In this document: piece by piece, positions 10,224 to 20,700 of the stretch
How the letters are laid out: the number at the start of each line of letters is the position of its first letter
How positions within the stretch are numbered: the first letter of the stretch is position 1
Source: Pseudo-nitzschia pungens
Taxonomy: Eukaryota; Bacillariophyta; Bacillariophyceae; Bacillariales; Bacillariaceae
NCBI GenBank assembly: GCA_037355855.1
Contig: CM074763.1
Location: forward strand, 744,001 to 808,000
Length of the DNA: 64,000 nucleotides
Direction of reading: 5' to 3'
Program-made: the position numbers and the translations under genes
The notes under the pieces: generated by a model
The model's database searches: none
Told to the model about the DNA's origin: nothing
Seen by the model: only the letters and a program-made list of their open reading frames with translations

Positions 10224-11906
10224 AGGGGGACGAAGGAAGCACACGACACAAGACGTCGGCTTGTTGCGAGGTTCGTGGCAGGAGTGCTCGTGCGTGCGTG
10301 CGTGCCACTAACGACAGCAACACCACCCCATCCGATTTCCGTTGTCACGGTCGAGTGGAAAAGGAAACAAATCCCATAAGATCAATATCTGATTGACTAC
10401 TTTAAGGTGTATATTCCATGAACACAGTCGGGTTGGAGAGAAACAATACGCAGACTGCGATTGGTAAAGCACTAACGAAGGATACTTGGGTTGGACGTGA
10501 ACAAAACAAATTATCTCATGTTATAATAATAGAATATGATGGACTACCCAAATAATATTATCGTGCAGTAGAAAAATGATGTTGAATGACTACACGTAGC
10601 GAGAAAGAGCCAAATTTGCGCAAATCCTTGCCAGATACTGCAGTCCATTTGCATCCAAATTGATCGAATCAATCCGTTGGTCTTCGAATCATGAACGGAA
10701 AATCCCTCGGTATCCATTTTGAATTGTTCTGACATATCCGAAAGAATAAACTGCTGTATTATTTTTGTGATCGATACGAGTGGAGCAACGCAATTGTTTA
10801 TCTGCCGTTCCGTTTCCTGTGTTCCGGTTGATATTCCATTTTGGTGTCGGAATCTCTTGTATTACGGATTCAAACAAAGAATAAATTCAATAGTTTTTCT
10901 AGGGACACACGAGTAATTGGTCTTCGACGTCTAGAATTACTCCTATTTCTTCTTCGGATTCGTCGCCCGCTTCCTACGGCCTCTCCGGACGACAAGGTGC
11001 GGAGAGTCTAGGGCGGGAAACAATGTGAAACTCCCCAGATTACGGTGCCACCGGATCGCGAGGTTTCGAATCGTTCCTTCGCGGTTCGTCGAGACGATGG
11101 AACTGCAATAGTCGTTGTACTCGGGTCCGCTCTGGTCCGCCAACGAACCATTCGCGGTTCTTTTTCGGCTTGTCCACGAACCGAACCTGCGATTGCCTTC
11201 TCTGTCCCCTCGTAACCTCTCCGGACGACAAGGTGCGGAGAGTCTAGAGTAGGAAATAGTGTGAAACTCCCCAGATTACGGGACAACCGGATGGCGAGGT
11301 TTCGAGTGGTTCGCCGAAATAGTCGTTCTGCTCGAGTCCGGCCAGGTGTCTGTGACGGACCATTCGCGGTTCTGCTTCGGCTTGTCTGCGAAATGAACCG
11401 AACCGAACCGACGACGATTGCCTTCTCCGTTCCCTCGTTCCCGCCGATCGGTTCTCGTGTCGTCGTCGATTGTCCCATCCACCAACCACTAGAGTGTCGT
11501 TGAAACGAAGTCGAAAGCGACAGGGGACACAAAGGACGTGAGACGCCGACGACAGACAAGTTCAAAAAAATGTTTACATCGCATAAGGACCCTTTGCTTG
11601 ACGGAAAATACATTTCAAGGGCTGTGATGGACGATATCGTTCTACCAGAAAAGAAAATTCGAGACGAACCACGGGGGCGCATTGCATCCCTTTCGGGACG
11701 CAGGTTTGTCACGGAGACCGTTCCCTTTCGGGAAGGCCTTTCGTATTCATTCCCTGGAGTGCGTATGCACGCGTGCGATGCCAACAGAATGTTCCGAACC
11801 ATTCTTACCTTGTCTCGGTTCCGCGACGCGCTGTACCACGACCGTTGGATGGATTCGAGCGATCTGGTTCTTTTGGGATATACTTTTTCCATACTACTGC
11901 TACTCA
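10224..11906. other. Convergent intergenic region with a tandem duplication
   Basis: Lies between the 3' ends of the cathepsin Z and carnosine methyltransferase genes. No gene was accepted. It holds the two-copy tandem repeat listed separately. A long minus-strand open frame (11008-11994) runs across the repeats and into the methyltransferase 3' end, and is judged non-coding. Confidence 0.55.
10980..11439. repeat. Diverged two-copy tandem duplication, unit about 236 bp
   Basis: Copy 1 spans about 10980-11215 and copy 2 about 11216-11439. Both start with CCTCTCCGGACGACAAGGTG and share blocks such as GTGAAACTCCCCAGATTACG, CGAGGTTTCGA, CCATTCGCGGTTCT and GATTGCCTTCTC. The copies differ by many substitutions and small indels, so the duplication is not recent. 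It sits about 470 bases past the stop of the minus-strand methyltransferase gene. Confidence 0.85.
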
Positions 11907-13223
11907 CTACCCTCGATGCTTCTTTTTCGCCACGAAACAAACGCATTGATACTTGGTTTTCATCATGGAACGATTGTCCGCGGTGTAGTAACATTCAACG
12001 CCGGTCTCTTCTTCCAGGACTTCGAATCCGATTGCATTCAAAACCGTCTTGAGATCATCGTAACACAGGTCGATGCTCGCGAAGTACCGGTCGTCGAGAT
12101 GGCTGTACCTTCGTCTGTAATCGTCCACGGTCTCGTCGGTCGGTCTCGCTGGTGGTCCGGACCAGTGGTACAGCAAGGGTCCCAGGTTCACGAGGAGACC
12201 TCCCGGTTTCAACATGCCGTACACCACCCGAAGGGTTTCCACAACGTTTGGTGTCGCGTCCAGAAAAAAGCAGGAGGCAACACAGTCCCACCGTCCCGCT
12301 TCTCGATCTTGGTCGTAGATAGAAAGGAAATCGCCGGCAGCCATGGAGAACTCGGGCATCGGTCTCGGATCCGCGGGTCCGTGGTCATCGACCGGTGGCA
12401 GCAATGCGGCTACCGGGTCAACGTCCGGAATCCTTACGGTGCGAAGAGGGTCGGTGGACGCGTGGACGTTTTTGGATTCCTGCAGCCACGGAGAAATGTG
12501 GAGCGGCCGTTCGGGGTTGCAAACGGAGCCACCATTGTTCAGAACAAAGTCCGATGCCAGGAGCATGTACATGGAGAATTCATTGCCCTGGACACCGTAG
12601 CCCATGGCTGCCAAATCAAAGGCGAGTCGTCCCACTCCGGACCCGGGAACGACGATTCTCGGTGGTGATCGGTTCGCGGAGGACTTTGGTTCCAGAGGCA
12701 GGTATTTGTGGACGAGATTTCTTATGGGTCCATATGCCATGTCTCGTTCGGCCTTGCCATCATCCGACCAATCACGAGAAAGACTTTTCAAAACGGAAGA
12801 AACCTTTGATATTTGATCGTCCGTGACATAGTTATTGGAAGGCCGCCGCTGCTGCTGCTGCTGCGAATGGGGTTGTCCGGCATGCCGAAGAATGCAGTCC
12901 AGACAAAACTGATTCCGAATCAAGGCATTTTTGTAGTCCTCGGAGCGCTTGGCGTGTTCCGGGGTACCGGTTCTCAACCCTGCCGGAAGGAGTTTCCGTT
13001 GTGATTCGGGCAAGGCCTTCAATCTGAAATCACGCTGTGCCCGTTGGGACATCGAGAATGTCGCATACTGGCGATAAGCGGAACAGACGCTGTCGAAGTG
13101 ATCCTTTTCATCGTCGTGGATTTCCCTGGCAGCATCATCTGTGCCATCGTCGTCGCTGTTGCTCCGGTGTAGGTTCTGAGTGAAGGAAGAGGCTTGCTGA
13201 TGTGCAGAATCGTCCATGGACAT
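11907..13223 (-). CDS. Carnosine N-methyltransferase (CARNMT1/N2227-like) homologue
   Basis: 438 residues, single exon, ATG start. Class I SAM-dependent methyltransferase of the N2227/UPF0586 family; the animal member converts carnosine to anserine. Visible family motifs in order: the SAM loop VVPGSGVGRLAFDLAAMGY, then QGNEFSMYMLLASDFVLN, IPDVDP, FSMAAGDF, WDCVASCFFLDATPNVVE, LKPGGLLVNLGPLLYHW, DLKTVLNAIGFEV and SMMKTKYQCVCFV. The N-terminal 60 residues and a Gln-rich piece near residue 125 are low complexity and probably disordered. The family core is complete. Diatoms are not known to me to make carnosine, so the substrate may be another histidine-containing peptide; that part is inference. 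Confidence 0.88.
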   Translation of the reverse strand: MSMDDSAHQQASSFTQNLHRSNSDDDGTDDAAREIHDDEKDHFDSVCSAYRQYATFSMSQRAQRDFRLKALPESQRKLLPAGLRTGTPEHAKRSEDYKNALIRNQFCLDCILRHAGQPHSQQQQQRRPSNNYVTDDQISKVSSVLKSLSRDWSDDGKAERDMAYGPIRNLVHKYLPLEPKSSANRSPPRIVVPGSGVGRLAFDLAAMGYGVQGNEFSMYMLLASDFVLNNGGSVCNPERPLHISPWLQESKNVHASTDPLRTVRIPDVDPVAALLPPVDDHGPADPRPMPEFSMAAGDFLSIYDQDREAGRWDCVASCFFLDATPNVVETLRVVYGMLKPGGLLVNLGPLLYHWSGPPARPTDETVDDYRRRYSHLDDRYFASIDLCYDDLKTVLNAIGFEVLEEETGVECYYTADNRSMMKTKYQCVCFVAKKKHRG

Positions 13224-14567
13224 GCTAGAGAAGCTGGGTGCGAGTCTCTCCCTTCATTTCATCGTTTTCGACAACAAATTATGAGGCCAATGATCTTTGG
13301 AACAGAAAAGTGTTCAAAGGTTGTACTTGTACCTGGTAATTAAGATTACCGTGTACGGTCACCTTACTTGATTGATGCAAAGGGAATAACCGTTGACCAC
13401 GAAATCATCGGAAACGGCGAAAATCGTTCGTCCTTTTCTGGCATGGAGCTCGCAGAGTTGGAATTTGTGGTTGAGAGAGGAAGTGTCACCAGAAGAACAT
13501 CAGATTGACACGAACGGCATCATCGTTGACGAATCATCTCAACGCCGGAAAATCTTTTGCCGAAAAAGTCGTTCTTGCACCAGAATCCAACAGAACCCCT
13601 GTGCATACCGGAATCGTACGGTAAGCTTATTCTCAATAATATCAATGGAGAGTAGGATTCCGAACTTGGTGTATTCATACGAATAATAATATTATTTGTC
13701 CAAGATACTATGCGTATGAATGACCATAGTCTGAGCACTCCTGTTGGCGCAAGTTTTCGGAGGCTCATGCAGAGGGTTTCAGCAATCATCACAGAGGTGA
13801 TTTGAACAATGCCAGCATGCTGTGCACTGGACAGAAGCTTTCTTAATCATAAAGATTACTAGTATGTACATTGATTGCACAGCCAGAGACAGATAACATG
13901 GGTTGCTCAAAATATATCTCTGTCATGGTGGACAAAGAAGATGTCCTCTCTTTCATCAAACAACGAACAAGGAGGTTTTAGTATCGTATATCCAATCTTC
14001 TTCTACTATAAAATGGACAGGGTGCTCAGCAAGACGTCCAAGACTCCTCCTCCTTGACCAATGCTAGTACTACTAGTAGGCTACCACCAGCAGTACTACT
14101 AGTACTGCTGAGTTCATGAGATTCTCAATGTTTCTGAATCCCTCTTCTAGTATAGGGAAAAGGTAGAAACAGACTGGACAGGTGAGAGCATCAGTACTTT
14201 TTTGTCAACATTCCAAATCAGTAGACCCAAATGCGTACTACTGTAGCACTTATATTGTTACTTCGAACTGTATGCTCTAGTCGTATGAAACTGAGAGATC
14301 CACACACCACATAGTATGATATACGTAACAGGAAGTAAATGAATGATGTTTGCTTTCGCAAAGCGCATCTCTTGTAGTGCAAATTGTATTTGGTAGTACC
14401 AAGTTCGTGGTGCATTTGCCATCATGCACGCATCGTTCATCTTTGACTGGGCACCGCGGTGAAAGCTATGGATTCTGTACAAAGAATTCGATGTTGCGAC
14501 TACCCGCCACAAGGTATTGTTGTACTGGTGATTTCGCCCCGTCATTCACTGGCACCGTGACCATAAT
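13224..14567. other. Intergenic DNA upstream of the carnosine methyltransferase gene
   Basis: No gene seen. Contains a dense CTAGTA/TACTAC cluster at about 14065-14110 and TACCG/CTTAC words near 13340-13370 just upstream of the methyltransferase start. Confidence 0.55.
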
Positions 14568-15722
14568 TTACATGCTTGGCTTTGGCACCTGAATCACTAC
14601 CTTTCCGTGAACATGACGAGTCTCCTGGAGTCGAAAGGCTTTTCTCACTCCCTCCGTCGTGAAAGGGAATGGCCCTCGAGAATCCATAACCGCCTTCAAG
14701 CTTCCATTTTCAGCCATGTTCATGGTACGCGTCAGATGAGATCGTTCAAATGCAAGGCTGTGGGCGAAGGTATACGCGGGTAGGTAACGTCGCCCCCACA
14801 ATCTGGATTTGAAAAATCTCCAAAGGGGAATAAACATGAACGGCTTCAGAATATCCAAAAGTGAACCGGCCTCGAAAATGGCCACATCCGGTGTCAGCGT
14901 TAGATATCTGCCGCCTTGCGAAGCAGGTTTCACGATCGATGCATCTCTGTTAGTGTGGTCTTTTATGAGGCGAAGCCACGATCCTCCTGCGAGATCTACC
15001 ACAACGTCAAAAGGGTCCTCTTTGAACTCCGCGATGGAGAATGGGTCCTCCTTGCTGTAGTTGATGGCCTTGTCGTAATTTAATGGCTCCCGCAACAAAC
15101 GATCGGTTTCCAACGAAACACCTACTAGAAACGATGCTCCTCGTTTGCGCATGATCTGGCATGCATGACTGCCTACACCACCACCCGCGCCCATGATAAG
15201 GACGCGTTCCCCCTCTTTGATTCGTTCTGCCAAAAGGGTAGCTGGCGCTACCGAAGCTAGAATCGCTCCCTCCTCGAATGAAAGATTTTTGGGAATCTTT
15301 TCCATTACAGTGGTATCCATAATCGAATACTCTGCCAAGGCACCTCGTGGACCTTCTGTGAAACGAGCTGCTACACGGTCTCCGACTCGAAAAGGAAAGT
15401 CCGGGTCGTTCGAAGCCTCCGTCGGAATTTCCCGGACAATTCCGGAGCAATCTCCGCCGGGGATGTAAGGAAACGAAGGAGGCCCCTGGAATTTCCGTGT
15501 TTTTCCACTCAGAACCCGACAGTCACCGCATGCCAAGGCCACTGCTCGAGTCTCAACAATAACGTGGGTCTTTCGTTTTTTCGATGGCAGATCTTCGAGG
15601 CTCGGCATTGGGATCGCGTCGACCGTTAGCATGGCGTCGATGTCACCGAGTTCTTTGCCCTGGGCTGCCTTCATCGCGTTTTTCTTGCCTTGGAGGGGAA
15701 TCATTTTAGATTTGGTTTGCAT
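14568..15722 (-). CDS. Medium-chain dehydrogenase/reductase, quinone-oxidoreductase-like
   Basis: 384 residues from the ATG at 15722; the longer open frame begins at a TTG. Domain order is that of zinc-independent MDR enzymes: a GroES-like N-terminal half with FPYIPGGDCSGIV and FRVGDRVAA, then a Rossmann fold with MGAGGGVGSHACQ for NAD(P)H binding, and DVVVDLAGG. The cysteine/histidine pattern of zinc alcohol dehydrogenases is not evident, which favours an NADPH-dependent quinone or enone reductase. The N-terminal 20 residues are basic and could be a weak targeting sequence, but no clear signal is seen. The substrate is unknown. Confidence 0.82.
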   Translation of the reverse strand: MQTKSKMIPLQGKKNAMKAAQGKELGDIDAMLTVDAIPMPSLEDLPSKKRKTHVIVETRAVALACGDCRVLSGKTRKFQGPPSFPYIPGGDCSGIVREIPTEASNDPDFPFRVGDRVAARFTEGPRGALAEYSIMDTTVMEKIPKNLSFEEGAILASVAPATLLAERIKEGERVLIMGAGGGVGSHACQIMRKRGASFLVGVSLETDRLLREPLNYDKAINYSKEDPFSIAEFKEDPFDVVVDLAGGSWLRLIKDHTNRDASIVKPASQGGRYLTLTPDVAIFEAGSLLDILKPFMFIPLWRFFKSRLWGRRYLPAYTFAHSLAFERSHLTRTMNMAENGSLKAVMDSRGPFPFTTEGVRKAFRLQETRHVHGKVVIQVPKPSM

Positions 15723-17771
15723 CGACTGAGATTTGGTGAGTGCATTTTTATGGGATGGCAATAGAAAGAGCAACGTCCATCAAACACGTACCGTACCGTA
15801 TTGATTGAAAATAATAGGAATTCGATATCAGAAATTCATAAAATAATCATGTGCAAGGATGGATCTTATCGTGAATTCAAGAACGGATTTTAGAATGAGA
15901 AAACCTTGGTACAGGTATGCGTAATAAGTAACCATGATGGAACACGGGAGACAAAAGTCGAGGAGCACCGTAATTTAGTTCTTCGGAATTCATTTCGCCG
16001 ATACATACCTCATTTTTCCGCTCATCGCGGTTCGCATTTGCGACTCAGCGCGATGGCAATTCAATCAACACACTTCAATTCTCACGGGCTGAGGAGGTTC
16101 CACATTGCTTTGGCATGCCATTTCGAGGAACTTCATCGATTGACGGATTGATTCGATTGATTGATTCCAACAAACTCTTGTGTTCTTGTGGATGAATGAA
16201 ATAACGGTTAGATGTTTTCGATCATGAGCTCATTAGACTAGTACTAGTACTAGAAGAAGTACTACTACTACTAGTAGTACTACTACGACATATGGTACCT
16301 TCTTGTGTAACTAGTCGTGCCACAACGTTCTTATTTTGATTTATGAGTTTGGATTTATTGGTATGTCATCATATTACACTTGGTGGCCTTCATGACAAGG
16401 AACCAGTAGTACTACTACTTGGCTTACTCTTTGTATCAAGAGCTAGGAAATTTTGTTCATGCAAGCGCAAGAATTGCTGCAATAATAATTGAAATGGTGT
16501 TGTTTGGTTCATATATGTTTGTTATATTCAGAAAAAAAACACCAGCAGTTCCGAATTAGTGAAATGGACCGAGAGACCTGATATTCAACAACAGGAGAGA
16601 GAATGAAGGTCATACTAGAATCTCATGATTCCTCGTGTGCAGGTTGTTGAGTTTGTCTGAATGATTTTCCAGCTACTACAGTCACCACCATATTCAATAT
16701 GTCTGATCAATGCATACTACTAGGTACATGTACTACTACTAAATACTACTACTTTGTCTATTCGAAGTTGAAGTAACACACTCACACATCCATTCTGTAC
16801 GCCTACCGTACCAGCATTTGATGACCGAAATGGATTGGACCCCTTGGATAGTGAAGTAGATTTGTTTCTTGTCAGAACATGACGCCGTTCTTGTCCACTC
16901 AGTACTACGAGTTGAGAGTAATTAGTATGTATCACAAGTAAATCTTACCGTAGTACTGAATGACAAGTAAGCCTTATGATTGATTTTTTGATTGATTCAT
17001 TCCGTGATAAAAAGGAATACTACTTGTCTGGCGACAATTGAGACTTATTTATCGTTCTAAATTGCGTGAGATTCCATTTAACGCACCTTTCATGGAATCA
17101 ATCTCGTTCAATTTATCATAAAGCGTTAAACGAGTCTCAATTGTTGTCGGACGCGTACAAGTAACCTTAGTAATTACGGTATGATTTCATGAGATTTGAG
17201 ATAAAAAAACATCATTCGACACTCAACACTCAACACGCCCTTAAAATGGAATCTTGCTATTAAGTAGTATCCTTACGACGTACAGTAAGATTAGGTGGTA
17301 CCTCGTCTTGACCGTACGTTTACGTACCGGTACATATTTGAATAACCTTAGGGTATTCATACCTGGTATTGAGTATGTAAAAAGCCCGATAATCTGTTTC
17401 GTCCCAGAGGTCAGAGTCCCGAGCTGCTGAAAGCTCAGACTGAAGGCTGAACGTGAATAAACTTACTGTAACCGAGGATTTTCCAATTTGTACCAAGGAA
17501 TTCCGTGTTTGTGTTTGTCCAATATTGCTTTGGGTTTGAGGAGGAGCGAAAAAGATCTTGCATTTTCACGGCCCAGACAGTGTTAGCAATCACAAGTTGC
17601 TTCTAAATCATCCGACGACGATTGAAGCCTCTTCGCTGCAGTCCATAAGATTTTGTGCATTGAGATTGAAGTGCTATTCAGTGGTTTGAACTTCGTGAAG
17701 CAAACGATAAAAAGAGCACAGCACAAAGAGCACGAAGACGAAGAAAGTCGCTTCGAGAACCACGACTCACC
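15723..17771. other. Long divergent intergenic region upstream of VPS13
   Basis: About 2 kb with no accepted gene. It contains CTAGTA/TACTAC clusters at about 16238-16292, 16405-16425 and 16715-16755, a foldback sequence at 17034-17144 (listed separately), and TAACCTTA motifs at about 17161 and 17342. Confidence 0.6.
17034..17144. repeat. Imperfect foldback (inverted repeat), about 111 bp
   Basis: ACAATTGAGACT at 17034-17045 is the exact complement of AGTCTCAATTGT at 17133-17144. The arms continue inward with imperfect pairing, for example AAATTG followed by GAGATTCCAT on the left against the complement of ATGGAATCAATCTCG and CAATTT on the right. It could be a miniature transposon remnant or an expressed hairpin. 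No target-site duplication was confirmed. Confidence 0.65.
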
Positions 17772-20700
17772 ATGGCGCAGAAAGCACTCCTGGATGCCTT
17801 GAGGCAGACGATAGGAAAATATGTAAAGAATCTTGATGCGGAAAGTTTGAATATTGCCTTTTGGGACGGCAAGATCGAATTGAATTCCCTCGAGCTAGAT
17901 GTGGAATCTATCAATTCGATGTTGGACAAGAGAGCCGAAATAGCTCCGAATTTGGCCATGCCATTTCAGGTTGTATCAGGTCGTTTTGAATCGTTTCAAG
18001 TCGATGTACCATGGACAAATATAACGAGGCGGTCGGTGGTTTTGCGAGCTCGGGGACTTTCTGTAGTAGTTGAGCCCCTGGACAGAAGTTCATCACAATT
18101 CTTTCCTGATGAAATGACAGATCCGGATGAGCGAGAGCGAAGACAAAGGCAAATACGAAAAGATCGAATTGAAGAAAGTAACACCTACCGTCGCCAGGCG
18201 TATGAGTTGAAAAAAATTGCATTCGCAGAAGAAACCGATGATGCATCCGATGGAAAAGAAGCAACAGGATCCACATTTGCGGAACGCCTTGTCCGCAGAA
18301 TAATAGAAAATATACAGGTTGAAATAAGCGATGTTCATGTATCAATGAGGAACACGGATGGTTCGATAGGCGTTGTACTGGACTCTCTGAAGTTGATGAC
18401 TACCAACAGTGAAGGAAATCTTGTCTATGTCGATCGAACTGGTGACTCGTCCCTTTCTTGCGCCGAGAGGTTTCGCTACAAATTGTTTCGAATTGAAGGG
18501 TTTGGAATATACCTTGATGAGGATGTGTTTTTAGACGCCAAGAAAAGCATGCGAACCATAACCGAGGACAACGTTGGTTTGATGAGCAATGACACTTCTA
18601 TAGCCTTCGGTCACAAATACGTTTTGGAAAAGTTGTCTTTTGAAGCAAAATTAAGAATTGCGGACAAAAGCTTATGCACGGAACATCCCATGTTCCAATT
18701 GAGAAGTAAGCTCTCTGAGATATCTTTCCGACTCACTCGGAATCAAGTGGATATGGCTCGTAGGGTAGCGAAAATTATGTCACCCTCCTACCTCCGACCT
18801 CTATTTCCCGAGTATCGCCCGGTCGTGATGGTGAAAGGGCATGCCAAGGTATGGTGGAAATACGCAGTTCGATGCATCGGAAGATTGAGTGGTAGGTCAT
18901 TATTGATTGACCTTCTCAAGGCTATGGAAAAACGAAAGAAATATATTCCCCTTTTCAAACGATACAGCCATCACGAAGAATGCCCATGGGTGAAGCCTTT
19001 GACCGATCGTGAACTCAGTGAACTAATTTCTATTGAACAAGATCGCTCCATCTCAGTGGAAGGGCTGATGACATGGAGGACCATTGCCGATAGGCAGATT
19101 GACAAAGAACGAGAAAAGAGGAAAAGCGCAGAACAAGCGACAACTACTTCCTATTTTTCCTATGTCTTTGGAAGATCAGCTCCTTCTCAAACGCAAGAAA
19201 CGAAAATAGAGGAGGAGCCAGCAATTCTTTTGACTTTAGAAGAAATGAAGCAATTACAAGGGATTTCAAGAGCGGATTTGGCCGACACGGACTTGGCACA
19301 AGATACAAAATATTACGACGTGAATTTTGTTTTGGATGCGATGAAGATTGACCTGATTGGCTACGGGTCAAATTATGTAGCATCGCTGAACATGGGAATG
19401 GTTTCTTTGGACTTTGATGCGTGTTTAGATGGCGCTTTTACAACGAGTTTCGATCTTTACGATTTGGAGGTGTTGGATCGGACAACCCCAAATAGTCTGT
19501 TCCCGAGTGTTTTGAAGAAGATCGGGAATGGACAAGGAGGAAATTCTTACAAAGCTCTTCATCTTGGTGTGTCCAAATCAGCAACCGGTGATCAAAGTGC
19601 TGTTCTTAACATGGTAGGATTTCAATTAGTAGCGTCCAAGCTCATGGCTCGAGAACTACAGCATTTCTTCAAAGATTCCTCGGATGACAGCGTCTCAGCG
19701 AAAGCGAAGTCGAATCCTTTATTGAGGAAATCTCTCTCTGGTTCGGTCGACCTTTTCTACGATGCAAGTCAAGGTGATTCACCACTTTTGCTCAAGCCCG
19801 AGAAGATTATGGATGGCACCAAAGTAAACAAAACACCCGAAGTCAAGGATGTACTGTCAAATACATTGATTGATGCGTGGAAAAAGAAATCCCAAACCAA
19901 AGTTTCTTGGACCCTTGATGTGGATGTTAAAGCACCTGTTGTTCTCATTCCTGAATGCTGTAATGACCTCGAAGCTAATGTTATGGTTTTTGACTTGGGA
20001 AACTTCAAAGTTAAGTATGGAAAGGGCGATCCTACTGCTTCGATCCAAAAGTGGTTTGATAAGTACCCGAGAGACTCGCTCAACGAAGAAAAGTTTGAAA
20101 GTGGCTCCATTGATATCAACGATTTGACATTCACTTTGCAAAAAGCTCGCGATGTCCAACATTCTCATGGTGAGAACCAAAATGAACTCGCAATTGTAGA
20201 TCCAATTGGCATACTCATCGACTTCGCAGTCGAGGACATAGGCCCGAACTTTGAACCACGTTCCTGCTTTCTTGGAGTTATTCCTACCATTTCTTTAAGA
20301 TTGTCACCAATGCAAGCTGCCCAGATTTTTGGCGTCATTGATTCGTGGACGGACATGTTCATCAGTGGAGAGAACAATGATCATGGTCACAAACAAACAG
20401 CCTCTTCTGAGACTCCGCAAAGTGGAGGGCAGTCAAAGTCTTATCCTTCAGAACAGCTCACGAGTACACAGAAGGATGAAACTGAGTCGCTTGAAGAAAG
20501 CTTCGCAATTGTCTACGGAAGAATTGGGCTTCAGCGCCTGACAGTCACTATAGTGGACAAGGGTAAAAAACAATTGGAAGCAAATTTAGTATCTGTGTAC
20601 GCATCAATAGTGCATTCTTCCGATGAAAGCTCAGTGATCAACCTTACAATGGGATGGTTTTGGATTTTGGATTGGATAGCAACCAGTTACGCAAGGAAAC

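Noticed and set aside
11008..11994. Long minus-strand open frame of 328 codons
   Set aside because: It runs through the tandem repeat, overlaps the methyltransferase 3' end in another frame, and its translation is Arg/Ser-rich without any recognisable domain.
15906..16151. Small open frame of 81 codons in the region upstream of VPS13
   Set aside because: No domain, no coding-like composition and no neighbouring splice signals that extend it.
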